Source of the DNA: Acidobacteriota bacterium
GTDB lineage: Bacteria; Acidobacteriota; Vicinamibacteria; Vicinamibacterales; Vicinamibacteraceae
Length of the DNA stretch: 5,862 bases
Direction of reading: 5' to 3'
NCBI GenBank assembly: GCA_013695405.1
Contig: JACDAO010000194.1
Coordinates: forward strand, 1 to 5,862
Part shown: positions 1-5,862 of the stretch, in pieces
How positions within the stretch are numbered: position 1 is the stretch's first letter
Layout: each line of letters starts with the position of its first letter
The notes under the pieces: model-generated
What the model saw: only the letters and a program-made list of their open reading frames with translations
Databases searched by the model: none
What the model was told of the DNA's origin: nothing
Translations under genes and position numbers: made by a program

Positions 1-176
1 GTCGCGGCGGTGTCGCGGTTGGCAGGAGCGGTAAAAAACAGGGAGACACTGGCGCCGTCCTCGTCGAGGGCGACCGCGCGGCAGTCGTCGATGTCGAGCA
101 GCAGCGCGTCGCGGCGGTCGTCGTCGAGCGCGCCAGGGAAGGTGAGGCGGAGGGCGGGCCAGGTGCGCGCGGGCAT
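1..176 (-). CDS. prmA: Probable ribosomal protein L11 methyltransferase PrmA, N-terminal fragment
   Basis: This is the first 58 codons of a gene that runs off the left edge of the window. The ATG at 176-174 lies 2 nt after the dnaJ stop (TAG, 181-179), so it is almost certainly translated in coupling with dnaJ. The visible protein starts MPARTWPALRL and contains LLLDIDDCRAVAL and VSLFFTAPANRD. That pattern of short strands and one helix fits the N-terminal substrate-recognition domain of PrmA, which trimethylates ribosomal protein L11 in the cytoplasm. The SAM-binding Rossmann domain that would prove the assignment lies outside the window. prmA directly after dnaJ is a familiar gene order, and much of the call rests on that context. 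The alternative is another small post-dnaJ protein with no catalytic domain. The start has no well-spaced Shine-Dalgarno sequence; an AAGGA lies about 15 nt upstream, inside dnaJ. Confidence 0.5.
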   Translation of the reverse strand, partial: MPARTWPALRLTFPGALDDDRRDALLLDIDDCRAVALDEDGASVSLFFTAPANRDTAA

Positions 177-178
177 CC

Positions 179-1327
179 CTAGCCGAACATGTCCTTGACC
201 CGCTCGAAGAACGGCTTGTCGCCCTCGTCACGGTCCTTGGCGCTGGCGTCGCCGGTGTCTGGCGGCAGCACGGTGCGCAGCGCCTCGAGCGCCTCACGCA
301 GTTCACGTGACGGCCGGGTCGGCACCTGCACGCCGACGGTGACGTGCAGGTCGCCGCGACCGCGCCCCGACACGTTGGGCATGCCCTTGCCGCGCACCCG
401 CAGCGATGCGCCGGGCTGCGTGCCCTCGGGAATGTCCAGCGGATGGGTGCCATCCAGGGTCGGCACCGAGACGGTGCCACCGAGCGCCAGCGTGGTGAAC
501 TGGATCGGCACGTCGCAGTGCAGGTCGTCGCCCTCGCGCTGGAAGAACGGATGATCGGCGACGTGGAAGACCACGTACAGATCGCCGGCCGGCCCGCCGC
601 CGGCGCCGTGCTCGCCGTCGCCGGTGAGCCGCATCCGCTGGCCGGTCGCGACCCCGGCGGGAATCTTGACGGTCAGCTTGCGCTCGCGGGTGATCCGTCC
701 GGCGCCGCGGCAGGTACCGCACGGCGTGGCAATCACTCTCCCGGTGCCGCGGCAGTTCGCACACGGCCGCGCTACCGTGAAGAAGCCCTGCTGGTAGCGG
801 AGCTGGCCGGTGCCGCTGCACTGATTGCACACTTCAGGAGAGGTGCCGGCCGCCGCGCCGTTGCCGTTGCAGGTCTCGCAGGTTTCCTCGCGGGGGATCT
901 GCAGCTGCATCTCGTGGCCACGGGCCGCCTGTTCGAAGCTGATCTCGAGGTCGTAGCGCAGGTCCGACCCGCGGCGCGGTCCCCCACGGCGCCGGCTGCC
1001 GCCACCGAACAGGTCACCGAACCCGAACGCATCGCCGAGTCCGCCGAACAGGTCGCCGAAATCGGCGAACGTACTGGGGTCGAAGCTGGGGCCGCCCGCA
1101 CCGCTCACGCCGGCGTGACCGAAACGGTCGTACGCGGCACGCTTGTCGGCGTCGGCGAGCACGGCAAAGGCCTCGGCTGCTTCCTTGAAGCGCTCCTCGG
1201 CCTCGGCGTCGTCCTGGTTGCGATCCGGGTGGTACTTGAGCGCGAGTTTGCGATAGGCGCTCTTGAGGTCCTTGTCGGCGACGTCGCGGCCGACGCCGAG
1301 CACCTCGTAGTAGTCGCGCTTAGCCAC
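179..1327 (-). CDS. dnaJ: Chaperone protein DnaJ (Hsp40), full-length type I
   Basis: This cytoplasmic co-chaperone delivers unfolded clients to DnaK and stimulates its ATPase. The 382-residue product has the complete type I layout. The J domain spans about 3-72, with HPD at 33-35. A Gly/Phe-rich linker follows at about 73-120 and contains GDLFGG twice. Four zinc-binding repeats begin at C150 (CETCNGNG), C167 (CNQCSGTG), C189 (CANCRGTG) and C203 (CGTCRGAG), so all eight cysteines of two zinc sites are present. The C-terminal substrate-binding domains follow, ending KPFFERVKDMFG. I chose the GTG at 1327 because the protein then begins VAKRDYYEVLGV, the usual DnaJ N-terminus; a longer frame open to 1414 only adds out-of-frame grpE sequence. 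GTG overlaps the grpE stop by 8 nt (GTGGCTAA), which implies coupled translation. A weak SD-like GGGTGG lies 6 nt upstream. The length is normal for the family. Confidence 0.97.
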   Translation of the reverse strand: MAKRDYYEVLGVGRDVADKDLKSAYRKLALKYHPDRNQDDAEAEERFKEAAEAFAVLADADKRAAYDRFGHAGVSGAGGPSFDPSTFADFGDLFGGLGDAFGFGDLFGGGSRRRGGPRRGSDLRYDLEISFEQAARGHEMQLQIPREETCETCNGNGAAAGTSPEVCNQCSGTGQLRYQQGFFTVARPCANCRGTGRVIATPCGTCRGAGRITRERKLTVKIPAGVATGQRMRLTGDGEHGAGGGPAGDLYVVFHVADHPFFQREGDDLHCDVPIQFTTLALGGTVSVPTLDGTHPLDIPEGTQPGASLRVRGKGMPNVSGRGRGDLHVTVGVQVPTRPSRELREALEALRTVLPPDTGDASAKDRDEGDKPFFERVKDMFG

Positions 1328-1850
1328 GCGTCGCCACCCGCACGATCGAGGGACGCAGCAGCCGGTCGCCGATCGTGTAGCCGCGCCGCATCTCCTCGAG
1401 GACCTCGCCTTCACGGTGATCAGGGCTGACGTCCTGGCCGACCGCCTGGTGCCGGTTCGGATCGAAATCCACGCCGCGCGTGTCGATCTCCACCACGTTG
1501 CGGCGCCGCAGCACCTCGGTGAACTGCCGATGAATCAGCTCGAGCCCGAGTCGGTGACTGGCCAGTGCCGGGTCGCCGTGTTCGGGCGTGGCCGCCAGGG
1601 CGCGCTCGAGGTCGTCGAGCACGGGCAGGAACTCGGTCAGCAGTTCCGAGGCCAGGTGATCGGCCAGGTCGCGCCGTTCGCGGTCGATGCGCTTGCGGTA
1701 GTTGTCGAACTCGGCGGTCAGCCGCAGCGTCCGGTCGACCGCGTCGTCGCGTTCGCGCCGCAGCGTCTCGGCCGTCGTCTCGTCGGGGGTGGTGGGTGCG
1801 TTGTCCGCGGCGGACTCGTACGCCTGCGGATCGTCCAAGGTGTCGGTCAT
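1320..1850 (-). CDS. grpE: Nucleotide exchange factor GrpE
   Basis: GrpE releases ADP from DnaK so that it can drop its client and rebind ATP; it works as a cytoplasmic homodimer and as a heat sensor. The product is 176 residues. An acidic, low-complexity N-terminus (about 1-28) leads into the long dimerisation helix (about 29-85), which contains AEFDNYRKRIDRERR. The beta-wing follows, with the family signatures GVDFDPNRHQAV at 126-137 and RRGYTIGDRLLRPSIVRV at 155-172. The ATG at 1850 is preferred over the in-frame GTG at 1853 because GGAGA at 1861-1857 sits 6 nt before the ATG. The A of this ATG is the last base of the hrcA stop (TGATG), and the 3' end overlaps dnaJ by 8 nt. grpE is therefore locked between hrcA and dnaJ in one transcript under the CIRCE upstream of hrcA. 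Length and motifs are ordinary. Confidence 0.96.
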   Translation of the reverse strand: MTDTLDDPQAYESAADNAPTTPDETTAETLRRERDDAVDRTLRLTAEFDNYRKRIDRERRDLADHLASELLTEFLPVLDDLERALAATPEHGDPALASHRLGLELIHRQFTEVLRRRNVVEIDTRGVDFDPNRHQAVGQDVSPDHREGEVLEEMRRGYTIGDRLLRPSIVRVATRG

Positions 1851-2941
1851 CACGATTCTCCGGGGATCACGTCGCCAATCAACACGCGGGTGACGGCGCG
1901 CGAGGCGCCGTCCACCGCGGCAATCGACCGCGAGTACCGCATGCGGGTCGGCCCGATCACGCCGATCAGGCCAGGCCTGCCGCTGTCGAAGTACGTCGAC
2001 GCGACCAGACTGAGGTTCTGCAGCCCGGGGTCGGTGTGCTCGGTGCCAATCACCACCGTCAAGCCGGGGCCTTCCAGGTACTCGCTGAGGATCTGCACCA
2101 GCCGGTGCTTTTCCTCCATCATCTTGAGCAAAGCGCGCAGCGTGGTCAGCGGCACCCGCACATCTTCGGCGTCGGCCGCTTCGAGCAGCGACGATGTGCC
2201 GTGGACGAAGAACTGCACGCCGGTGGCCGCCGTGCCGAGCGTTTCGCTGGCCAGCCGCAACGCCCGCGCCAGCAGCCGATCGTACAGCGCCCGTTCCTCC
2301 TGCAGGCGTTCGAGCACCCGTTCCCTGACGTCAGCCATCGGCAAGCCGGCGAACTCCGCGTTCAGGTAGTTGGCCGCCTCGGTCAACTCCCACGGCTCGA
2401 CGGCTTCCCGCAGTTCGACCACCTTGTGGCTGACCTGCGCCGACCCCGAGACCACCATCACCAGCACACGCCGCGAATCCAGCGCCACCAGATCGACGTG
2501 CTTGAGGGTCGCTTCCTCGGCTCCTGCGGCAATCGCGAAGCCGACGTGGTGCGACGCGCGCGACAACTCCTGCGAGACGTTGTCCAGCACCTCGCCGACG
2601 CCGCCTGCCCGCCGCAGCCGGCCTTCGAGTTCGGTCAGCGCCCGCGACGGCTTGCGGCTCTGCAGCAGCAGGTCGACGTAAAACCGGTAGCCCTGATCGG
2701 TCGGGACGCGGCCCGCCGAGGTGTGCGGCTGACGGACGAAGCCGAGTTCCTCGAGCCGCGCCAGCACGTTGCGCACGGTCGCCGACGAGACGTCCAGACC
2801 GCTCTCGCGCGCCAGCCACAGCGACGACACCGGCTCGCCCCGCTCGATGTAGGCCCGCACCAGCGTCCCCAGCAGGCGCTGGTAGCGCTCCGGAACATCT
2901 GGCGGCAGGGTGCCCGAACGTGACGACGGCGAAGAAGCCAT
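1850..2941 (-). CDS. hrcA: Heat-inducible transcription repressor HrcA
   Basis: HrcA binds the CIRCE operator as a dimer and represses chaperone genes; in known systems its folding depends on GroEL, which links repression to chaperone supply. The 363-residue product starts with a winged-helix domain at about 18-90. It includes ERYQRLLGTLVRAYIERGEP, the recognition-helix region SSATVRNVLARLEELG (52-67) and the highly conserved HTSAGRVPTDQGYRFYVD (73-90). The GAF-like and dimerisation regions follow, and the C-terminal signature GRPGLIGVIGPTRMRYSR lies at 321-338. I place the start at the ATG at 2941. The frame stays open to a GTG at 3001, but that extension would run through the -10 box and CIRCE. 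No Shine-Dalgarno sequence precedes the ATG, whose upstream region is the operator itself. The stop overlaps the grpE start as TGATG. The gene heads a chaperone operon that it should itself control. Confidence 0.96.
   Translation of the reverse strand: MASSPSSRSGTLPPDVPERYQRLLGTLVRAYIERGEPVSSLWLARESGLDVSSATVRNVLARLEELGFVRQPHTSAGRVPTDQGYRFYVDLLLQSRKPSRALTELEGRLRRAGGVGEVLDNVSQELSRASHHVGFAIAAGAEEATLKHVDLVALDSRRVLVMVVSGSAQVSHKVVELREAVEPWELTEAANYLNAEFAGLPMADVRERVLERLQEERALYDRLLARALRLASETLGTAATGVQFFVHGTSSLLEAADAEDVRVPLTTLRALLKMMEEKHRLVQILSEYLEGPGLTVVIGTEHTDPGLQNLSLVASTYFDSGRPGLIGVIGPTRMRYSRSIAAVDGASRAVTRVLIGDVIPGES
1857..1861 (-). promoter_or_regulatory. Ribosome binding site of grpE
   Basis: Read on the minus strand, GGAGA lies 6 nt before the grpE ATG at 1850, inside the last codons of hrcA. 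This spacing is ideal for the ATG and too short for the in-frame GTG at 1853, so it decides the start. It is the clearest Shine-Dalgarno sequence among the gene starts in the window. Confidence 0.7.
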
Positions 2942-2967
2942 TAGCAGTCGGCAATGGAGAGTGCCAA
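2941..2967. promoter_or_regulatory. CIRCE operator (HrcA binding site)
   Basis: On the plus strand, TTAGCAGTC (2941-2949), a 9-nt spacer and GAGTGCCAA (2959-2967) match the CIRCE consensus TTAGCACTC-N9-GAGTGCTAA at 16 of 18 arm positions with exactly the canonical spacer. The two mismatches are G for C in the left arm and C for T in the right arm. The site lies just downstream of a TATAAT box and its inner arm shares base 2941 with the hrcA start codon. Bound HrcA would block transcription at its own promoter; the same inverted repeat would form most of the 5' leader of the mRNA. Confidence 0.92.
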
Positions 2968-2974
2968 CACGGTG

Positions 2975-3001
2975 ATTATAGCGAACCCGCCGCCGAACCA
3001 A
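2975..3001 (-). promoter_or_regulatory. Predicted promoter of the hrcA-grpE-dnaJ operon
   Basis: On the minus strand, a perfect TATAAT -10 hexamer lies at 2980-2975 in a very GC-rich surround. The best -35 candidate is TTGGTT at 3001-2996, matching TTGACA in its first three bases, with a rather short 15-nt spacer. Transcription would start about 7 nt downstream, near 2968, immediately before the CIRCE, leaving a leader of roughly 26 nt before the hrcA ATG. This looks like a housekeeping sigma promoter repressed by HrcA, and I see no sigma-32-like sequence. The rest of the gap (3002-3025) carries no convincing terminator for the upstream amidohydrolase gene. Confidence 0.75.
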
Positions 3002-3025
3002 CCCGGGCAGACCGCGGGGCGTGGC

Positions 3026-4360
3026 TCACAGTCCGGCCCGCGACAGCAGCCGGCGGCCCTGCGCCCGAGCCTCGGCGGCCAGCGCCGCCCCGTCCAGTCC
3101 CTCGTGCACGCCCTGGTGCACCCGGACCACGCCGTCGACCATTGTCAGGTGCACGTCGGTGCCACGGCTTGCGTAGACCAGGGTCGAGTAGGGGTCGAAG
3201 GCGGGCGCCAGGTGTGGACCGCTGACGTCGACCGCAATCAGGTCAGCCTTGAATCCCGGGGCAATCTGACCAATCGACGCCTCGAGTCCGAGCGTGAGGG
3301 CCCCGGCCCGGGTCGCCATCCAGACCACCTCGCGAGCCGGCAACGCGCCCGGACCCAGCCGGACCGCCTGCAGAATCGCCGCCAGCCGCATCTCCTCGAA
3401 CATGTCGAGGCGGTTGTTGCAGGCGGCGCCATCGGCGCCGAGCGACACGGTCACGCCGCGCGCGCGCAGTTCGACCACCGGGGCCAGGCCCGAGCCGAGC
3501 TTGAGGTTGCTGCCCGGGCAGTGCATCACCTTGACGTCCCGCTCGGCCAGCAGTGCCTGTTCGGCTTGGTCGACCCAGACGCAGTGCGCGGCGCACAGGC
3601 GCGACGTCGCCAACCCGGTGTCGGCCAGGTACGCGAGGTTGCTCATCCCGACGAGTGCCCGGACGACCTCGATTTCCTCGCGCTGCTCGGAGGCGTGGGT
3701 ATGGACCAACAGCCCCTCGCGTGCCGAGACGTCGGCGACCGCTTCGAGTAGCGCCCGCGAGCACGCGACCGCGAAGCGTGGGGCCAGGGCGACCCGGATC
3801 CGCCCGCCGCCTGCGCCATGCCAGCCGCGGAACAGCGCCAGCGCGTCGTCCATCGCCGGCGTCACGGCCTGCTTGAGGCGCGCCGGCGCCAACGCGTCGC
3901 TGTCCATCAGGCACTTGCCGACGGTGGCCCTGAGCCCGGTGCGGACCAGCGCCTCGAGCACCACCTCGGTGCCGTGCACGGTCTCCATCGTGAGCACGCT
4001 GGTGGTGCCGGTGCGGAGCAGCTCGTGCGCGGCCAGTTCGGCGCTGACGCGCAGCGACGGGTCGTCGTGCGCAGCTTCCATCGGCCAGACCCGCTGTCGC
4101 AGCCACGCCAGCAACGCGAGGTCGTCGGCCGCGCCGCGAAACAGCGTCTGGCAGAGATGCACTTGCGTCTGCACGAAGCCGGGCAGCACCAGGCAGCCCG
4201 AGACGTCGATGACCGTGGCACCGTCGGGGACGCGGCCGCCAACCTGGGTGATGACACTGTCCTGGACCACGACCGGGCCGTCCACCTGATCGAAGGCGTC
4301 GTCGATGGTCAGCACGGTGCCGCCGCACAGGGCGGTCAGCGTGCCGCTGGCGGGGTCCAT
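3026..4360 (-). CDS. Amidohydrolase of the ATZ/TRZ (SAH/guanine deaminase-like) family
   Basis: This 444-residue protein is a metal-dependent hydrolase of the amidohydrolase superfamily, most like deaminases of purines or nucleosides (guanine, 5'-deoxyadenosine, S-adenosylhomocysteine). Both ends (about 8-60 and 365-415) form the usual composite beta-sandwich, including LPGF at 59-62 and GFKADLIAVDV at 369-379. The barrel between them carries HTHASEQREE at 220-229 (H222 as metal ligand, E225 as catalytic acid/base by family analogy), AAHCVW around H259, HCPGSNLKLGSG at 280-291 and GAD at 308-310 (D310 as metal ligand). The odd point is the first metal motif, which reads QVH at 66-68 instead of HxH. 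The ATG at 4360 lies inside xdhC (25-nt overlap) and has no clear Shine-Dalgarno sequence, so translation is probably coupled. Next to XdhC, a deaminase feeding xanthine or a related purine to a dehydrogenase is reasonable, but the substrate cannot be read from the sequence. Confidence 0.85.
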   Translation of the reverse strand: MDPASGTLTALCGGTVLTIDDAFDQVDGPVVVQDSVITQVGGRVPDGATVIDVSGCLVLPGFVQTQVHLCQTLFRGAADDLALLAWLRQRVWPMEAAHDDPSLRVSAELAAHELLRTGTTSVLTMETVHGTEVVLEALVRTGLRATVGKCLMDSDALAPARLKQAVTPAMDDALALFRGWHGAGGGRIRVALAPRFAVACSRALLEAVADVSAREGLLVHTHASEQREEIEVVRALVGMSNLAYLADTGLATSRLCAAHCVWVDQAEQALLAERDVKVMHCPGSNLKLGSGLAPVVELRARGVTVSLGADGAACNNRLDMFEEMRLAAILQAVRLGPGALPAREVVWMATRAGALTLGLEASIGQIAPGFKADLIAVDVSGPHLAPAFDPYSTLVYASRGTDVHLTMVDGVVRVHQGVHEGLDGAALAAEARAQGRRLLSRAGL

Positions 4361-5193
4361 CGCATCGAGATCGGGGCCCGCACCGCAAGGTCCGGCGCCG
4401 CCGTGGCGGCGCGAGGCGCGAGCCGACCGCGGCGATGGGCGATCAGCTCGGCGACGATGCTGACGGCGATCTCCTCCGGGCTGACGGCGCCCAGGTCGAT
4501 GCCGATCGGGGCGTGCAGGCGGGCGAGGGTCGCCGCGTCGATGCCCTCGGTGCCGAGTCTGGCAAACAGGCGGGCAATCTTGGCGCGACTGCCGATCAGG
4601 CCGATGTACGCGGTGGAGCGGGCCAGGGCGGCACGCAGCGCGTCGAGATCCTCGCGGTGGCCGCGCGTCACCAGCACCAGATAGTCGCGGGGGCTCAGGT
4701 CGGCGCCGCGCAACCAGTCGGGGATGTCGGCGACGTCGACGCGGTCAGCGGTGGGGAAGCGCGCGGCGTCGGCAAACGACGCCCGGTCGTCGACGACGAC
4801 GACCCGGAAGCCGACCGTGGCGGCCAGGTGGGCGGTGTGATACCCGACGTGGCCGGCGCCGATCACGCAGACGCGCGGAGTCGGTGCGATCGGATCGATG
4901 AAGACGTCCATCTGGCCTCCGCAGATAAGGCCCTGCGCTTCCGCGAAGTCGTCGTTGAGGTCGTACCGCGCCAACAGCGGCGTGCCGGTCTGCAGAGCGA
5001 GGCGTGCCTTGCCGCAGGCGTCCTGTTCGTAGCAGCCGCCGCCAATTGTTCCCTCGGCGCGGCCATCGGCGTAGACCAGCATCCGCGCGCCTACCCGCTG
5101 CGGCGTCGATCCCTGCGCGCGGACGATGGTGAGCAGGGCCACCGCTTCACCGCGCGCCAGTGCCTCGTCGATGGCACCGAACAGGGACCGCAT
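4336..5193 (-). CDS. xdhC: XdhC/CoxI-family molybdenum-cofactor maturation protein
   Basis: XdhC-type proteins bind the molybdenum cofactor, help its sulfuration and insert it into xanthine-dehydrogenase-family enzymes in the cytoplasm. The 285-residue product has both family domains. The N-terminal part (about 8-100) contains GSTPQRVGARMLV (28-40), GTIGGGCYE (48-56) and CGGQMDVFI (91-99); C54 and C91 are the conserved cysteines. The C-terminal Rossmann-like domain (about 107-252) contains GAGHVG (112-117), VVVVDDR (131-137), TRGHREDLDAL (176-186), YIGLIGSRAK (196-205) and HAPIGIDLGAVSPEEIAVSI (227-246). The ATG at 5193 uses the last base of the isomerase stop (TGATG); an in-frame GTG sits one codon earlier. 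The 3' end overlaps the amidohydrolase by 25 nt. No molybdenum hydroxylase subunit lies in this window, so its client must be encoded elsewhere. It could also be a CoxI-like paralogue for another molybdoenzyme. Confidence 0.9.
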   Translation of the reverse strand: MRSLFGAIDEALARGEAVALLTIVRAQGSTPQRVGARMLVYADGRAEGTIGGGCYEQDACGKARLALQTGTPLLARYDLNDDFAEAQGLICGGQMDVFIDPIAPTPRVCVIGAGHVGYHTAHLAATVGFRVVVVDDRASFADAARFPTADRVDVADIPDWLRGADLSPRDYLVLVTRGHREDLDALRAALARSTAYIGLIGSRAKIARLFARLGTEGIDAATLARLHAPIGIDLGAVSPEEIAVSIVAELIAHRRGRLAPRAATAAPDLAVRAPISMRWTPPAAR

Positions 5194-5862
5194 CACATCA
5201 GGATCTCGACCTTGCTCTTGGTCTTGAGGGTCTGCACGAACTGCTGGGTGAGTTCCTGCTGCTTCTGCTGGCGCAGCGCCACCGCGATGCGGTCGCTGAC
5301 CTCGGTCAGCGGCACCGTCCGGGCGGTGCGGTGCTCGCCGGCCTTGATGATGTGGAAGCCGAACTCGGATTCGACCAGCGGGCTGACTTCACCAGCCTTG
5401 AGTGCGAAGGCGGCGTCCTCGAACGCCTTGACCATCTGTCCGCGCGGGAAGAACCCGAGGTCGCCACCATTGGCGGCGCTGCCGTCGCTGGAGTGCTGCT
5501 TGGCCAGCGCCGCGAAGTCGCCGCCGTTCTTGACCTGACGCAGGATGTCCTCGGCCTTGGTCCTGGCCTGCGCCTTGGCGTCGGCGCCACCAGTGGCGTC
5601 GGCCTTGATCAGGATGTGGCTGGCGCGAAGCGCCTCGGGCTGCAAGAAGAACTGCGGGTTCTTCTGGTAGAACTGCGCGATGTCGGCCTCGGTGACGGCG
5701 GCCTTGGGCTCGACTTCGGCGGTCAGCAGCTTGTCGACGGCGAGTCGCTGACGGGCCTCGAGGCGCAGGTCCTCCTCGGTCATCTTTCGCGCTGCCAGCG
5801 CTTTTTGAAACGCTTCGGGATTGGGCGCCTGCGACTTCATCTTCTGCAGGCCGTCGTTGACT
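5193..5862 (-). CDS. Parvulin-type peptidyl-prolyl cis-trans isomerase (PpiC/SurA-like), 5' partial
   Basis: This gene enters from the right edge; 222 residues and the stop (TGA, 5195-5193) are visible and the frame has no stop up to 5862. The visible part starts VNDGLQKMKSQAPNPEAFQK, typical of the interior of a SurA-like N-terminal chaperone domain, so the ATG at 5840 is not a credible start. The parvulin domain covers visible residues about 78-178 (5328-5630). It includes ASHILI with H82, SSDGSAANGGDLGFF around D126, and FGFHIIK with H170, the residues expected in an active parvulin fold. A charged, Gln-rich helical tail ends the protein (QQKQQELTQQF) with no membrane anchor. Such enzymes help outer-membrane or exported proteins fold in the periplasm, but the signal peptide or lipobox lies outside the window, so location is inferred. 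Its stop overlaps the xdhC start, placing it first in the visible unit. Confidence 0.93.
   Translation of the reverse strand, partial: VNDGLQKMKSQAPNPEAFQKALAARKMTEEDLRLEARQRLAVDKLLTAEVEPKAAVTEADIAQFYQKNPQFFLQPEALRASHILIKADATGGADAKAQARTKAEDILRQVKNGGDFAALAKQHSSDGSAANGGDLGFFPRGQMVKAFEDAAFALKAGEVSPLVESEFGFHIIKAGEHRTARTVPLTEVSDRIAVALRQQKQQELTQQFVQTLKTKSKVEILM

Noticed and set aside
1328..1414. N-terminal extension of dnaJ to an upstream start at 1414
   Set aside because: The extra 29 residues are out-of-frame grpE sequence. DnaJ normally begins directly at the (M/V)AKRDYYEVLGV segment.
344..1429. Long plus-strand open frame (361 codons) opposite dnaJ
   Set aside because: It is antisense to an unmistakable dnaJ. 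Its translation is Ala/Arg/Val-rich with no recognisable motif, as expected from the complement of GC-biased codons.
1565..2923. Long plus-strand open frame (452 codons) opposite grpE and hrcA
   Set aside because: It spans two well-supported genes on the other strand. Its Arg/His/Gln-rich composition is typical of an antisense shadow and it has no domain signature.
2942..3001. N-terminal extension of hrcA to a GTG at 3001
   Set aside because: The extension would translate the TATAAT box and CIRCE operator, and HrcA homology begins after the ATG at 2941.
3002..3025. Possible terminator between the amidohydrolase and hrcA
   Set aside because: There are short palindromes (CCGCGG, CCCGGG) and a GGTTCG direct repeat nearby, but no stable stem of useful length followed by a T tract.
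3243..4388. Second minus-strand frame (381 codons) within the amidohydrolase gene
   Set aside because: It is a frame-shifted reading of the amidohydrolase, extremely Arg/Gly/Pro-rich; the real frame carries all the metal-site motifs.
5193..5840. Complete isomerase gene starting at the ATG at 5840
   Set aside because: The frame continues without a stop to the window edge, and the residues before this Met match the SurA-like N-terminal domain, so it is an internal Met.

Overview
The window is a gene-dense, GC-rich stretch of a bacterial chromosome. Every gene I can support lies on the minus strand, so transcription runs from high to low coordinates. In that order the genes are: a parvulin-type peptidyl-prolyl isomerase (5' end outside the window), an XdhC/CoxI-family maturation factor, an ATZ/TRZ-type amidohydrolase (putative purine or nucleoside deaminase), then hrcA, grpE, dnaJ and the first 58 codons of a probable prmA (ribosomal protein L11 methyltransferase). 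There are no RNA genes, mobile elements or CRISPR arrays, and no stretch over 100 bases without a gene.

The content suggests a GC-rich Gram-negative bacterium. High GC, an HrcA/CIRCE-controlled hrcA-grpE-dnaJ cluster without dnaK between grpE and dnaJ, and a methyltransferase-like gene directly after dnaJ would fit an Acidobacteriota genome of the Vicinamibacteria/Luteitalea type. This placement is inference from protein style and gene order, not a database match.

Layout: (1) 3026-5862 is a tightly packed unit. The isomerase stop overlaps the xdhC start as TGATG, and xdhC overlaps the amidohydrolase by 25 nt. (2) 2942-3025 is an 84-nt intergenic region. It holds a perfect TATAAT -10 box followed by a two-mismatch CIRCE operator whose inner arm runs into the hrcA start codon. 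I see no clear terminator there, so read-through from the upstream unit is possible. (3) 1-2941 is the heat-shock operon. hrcA and grpE overlap as TGATG, grpE and dnaJ overlap by 8 nt, and dnaJ and prmA are separated by 2 nt.

How the genes work together: HrcA should repress its own operon through CIRCE until protein-folding stress inactivates it, then GrpE (nucleotide exchange) and DnaJ (J-domain co-chaperone) are made for a DnaK encoded elsewhere. In the other unit, XdhC would help load the molybdenum cofactor into a xanthine-dehydrogenase-family enzyme, and the amidohydrolase may deaminate a purine or nucleoside; that link is inferred from the neighbourhood. The points worth a second look are the CIRCE that overlaps the start codon, the amidohydrolase whose HxH metal motif reads QxH, and the unusual company of a parvulin with xdhC. 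I found no convincing undescribed system.
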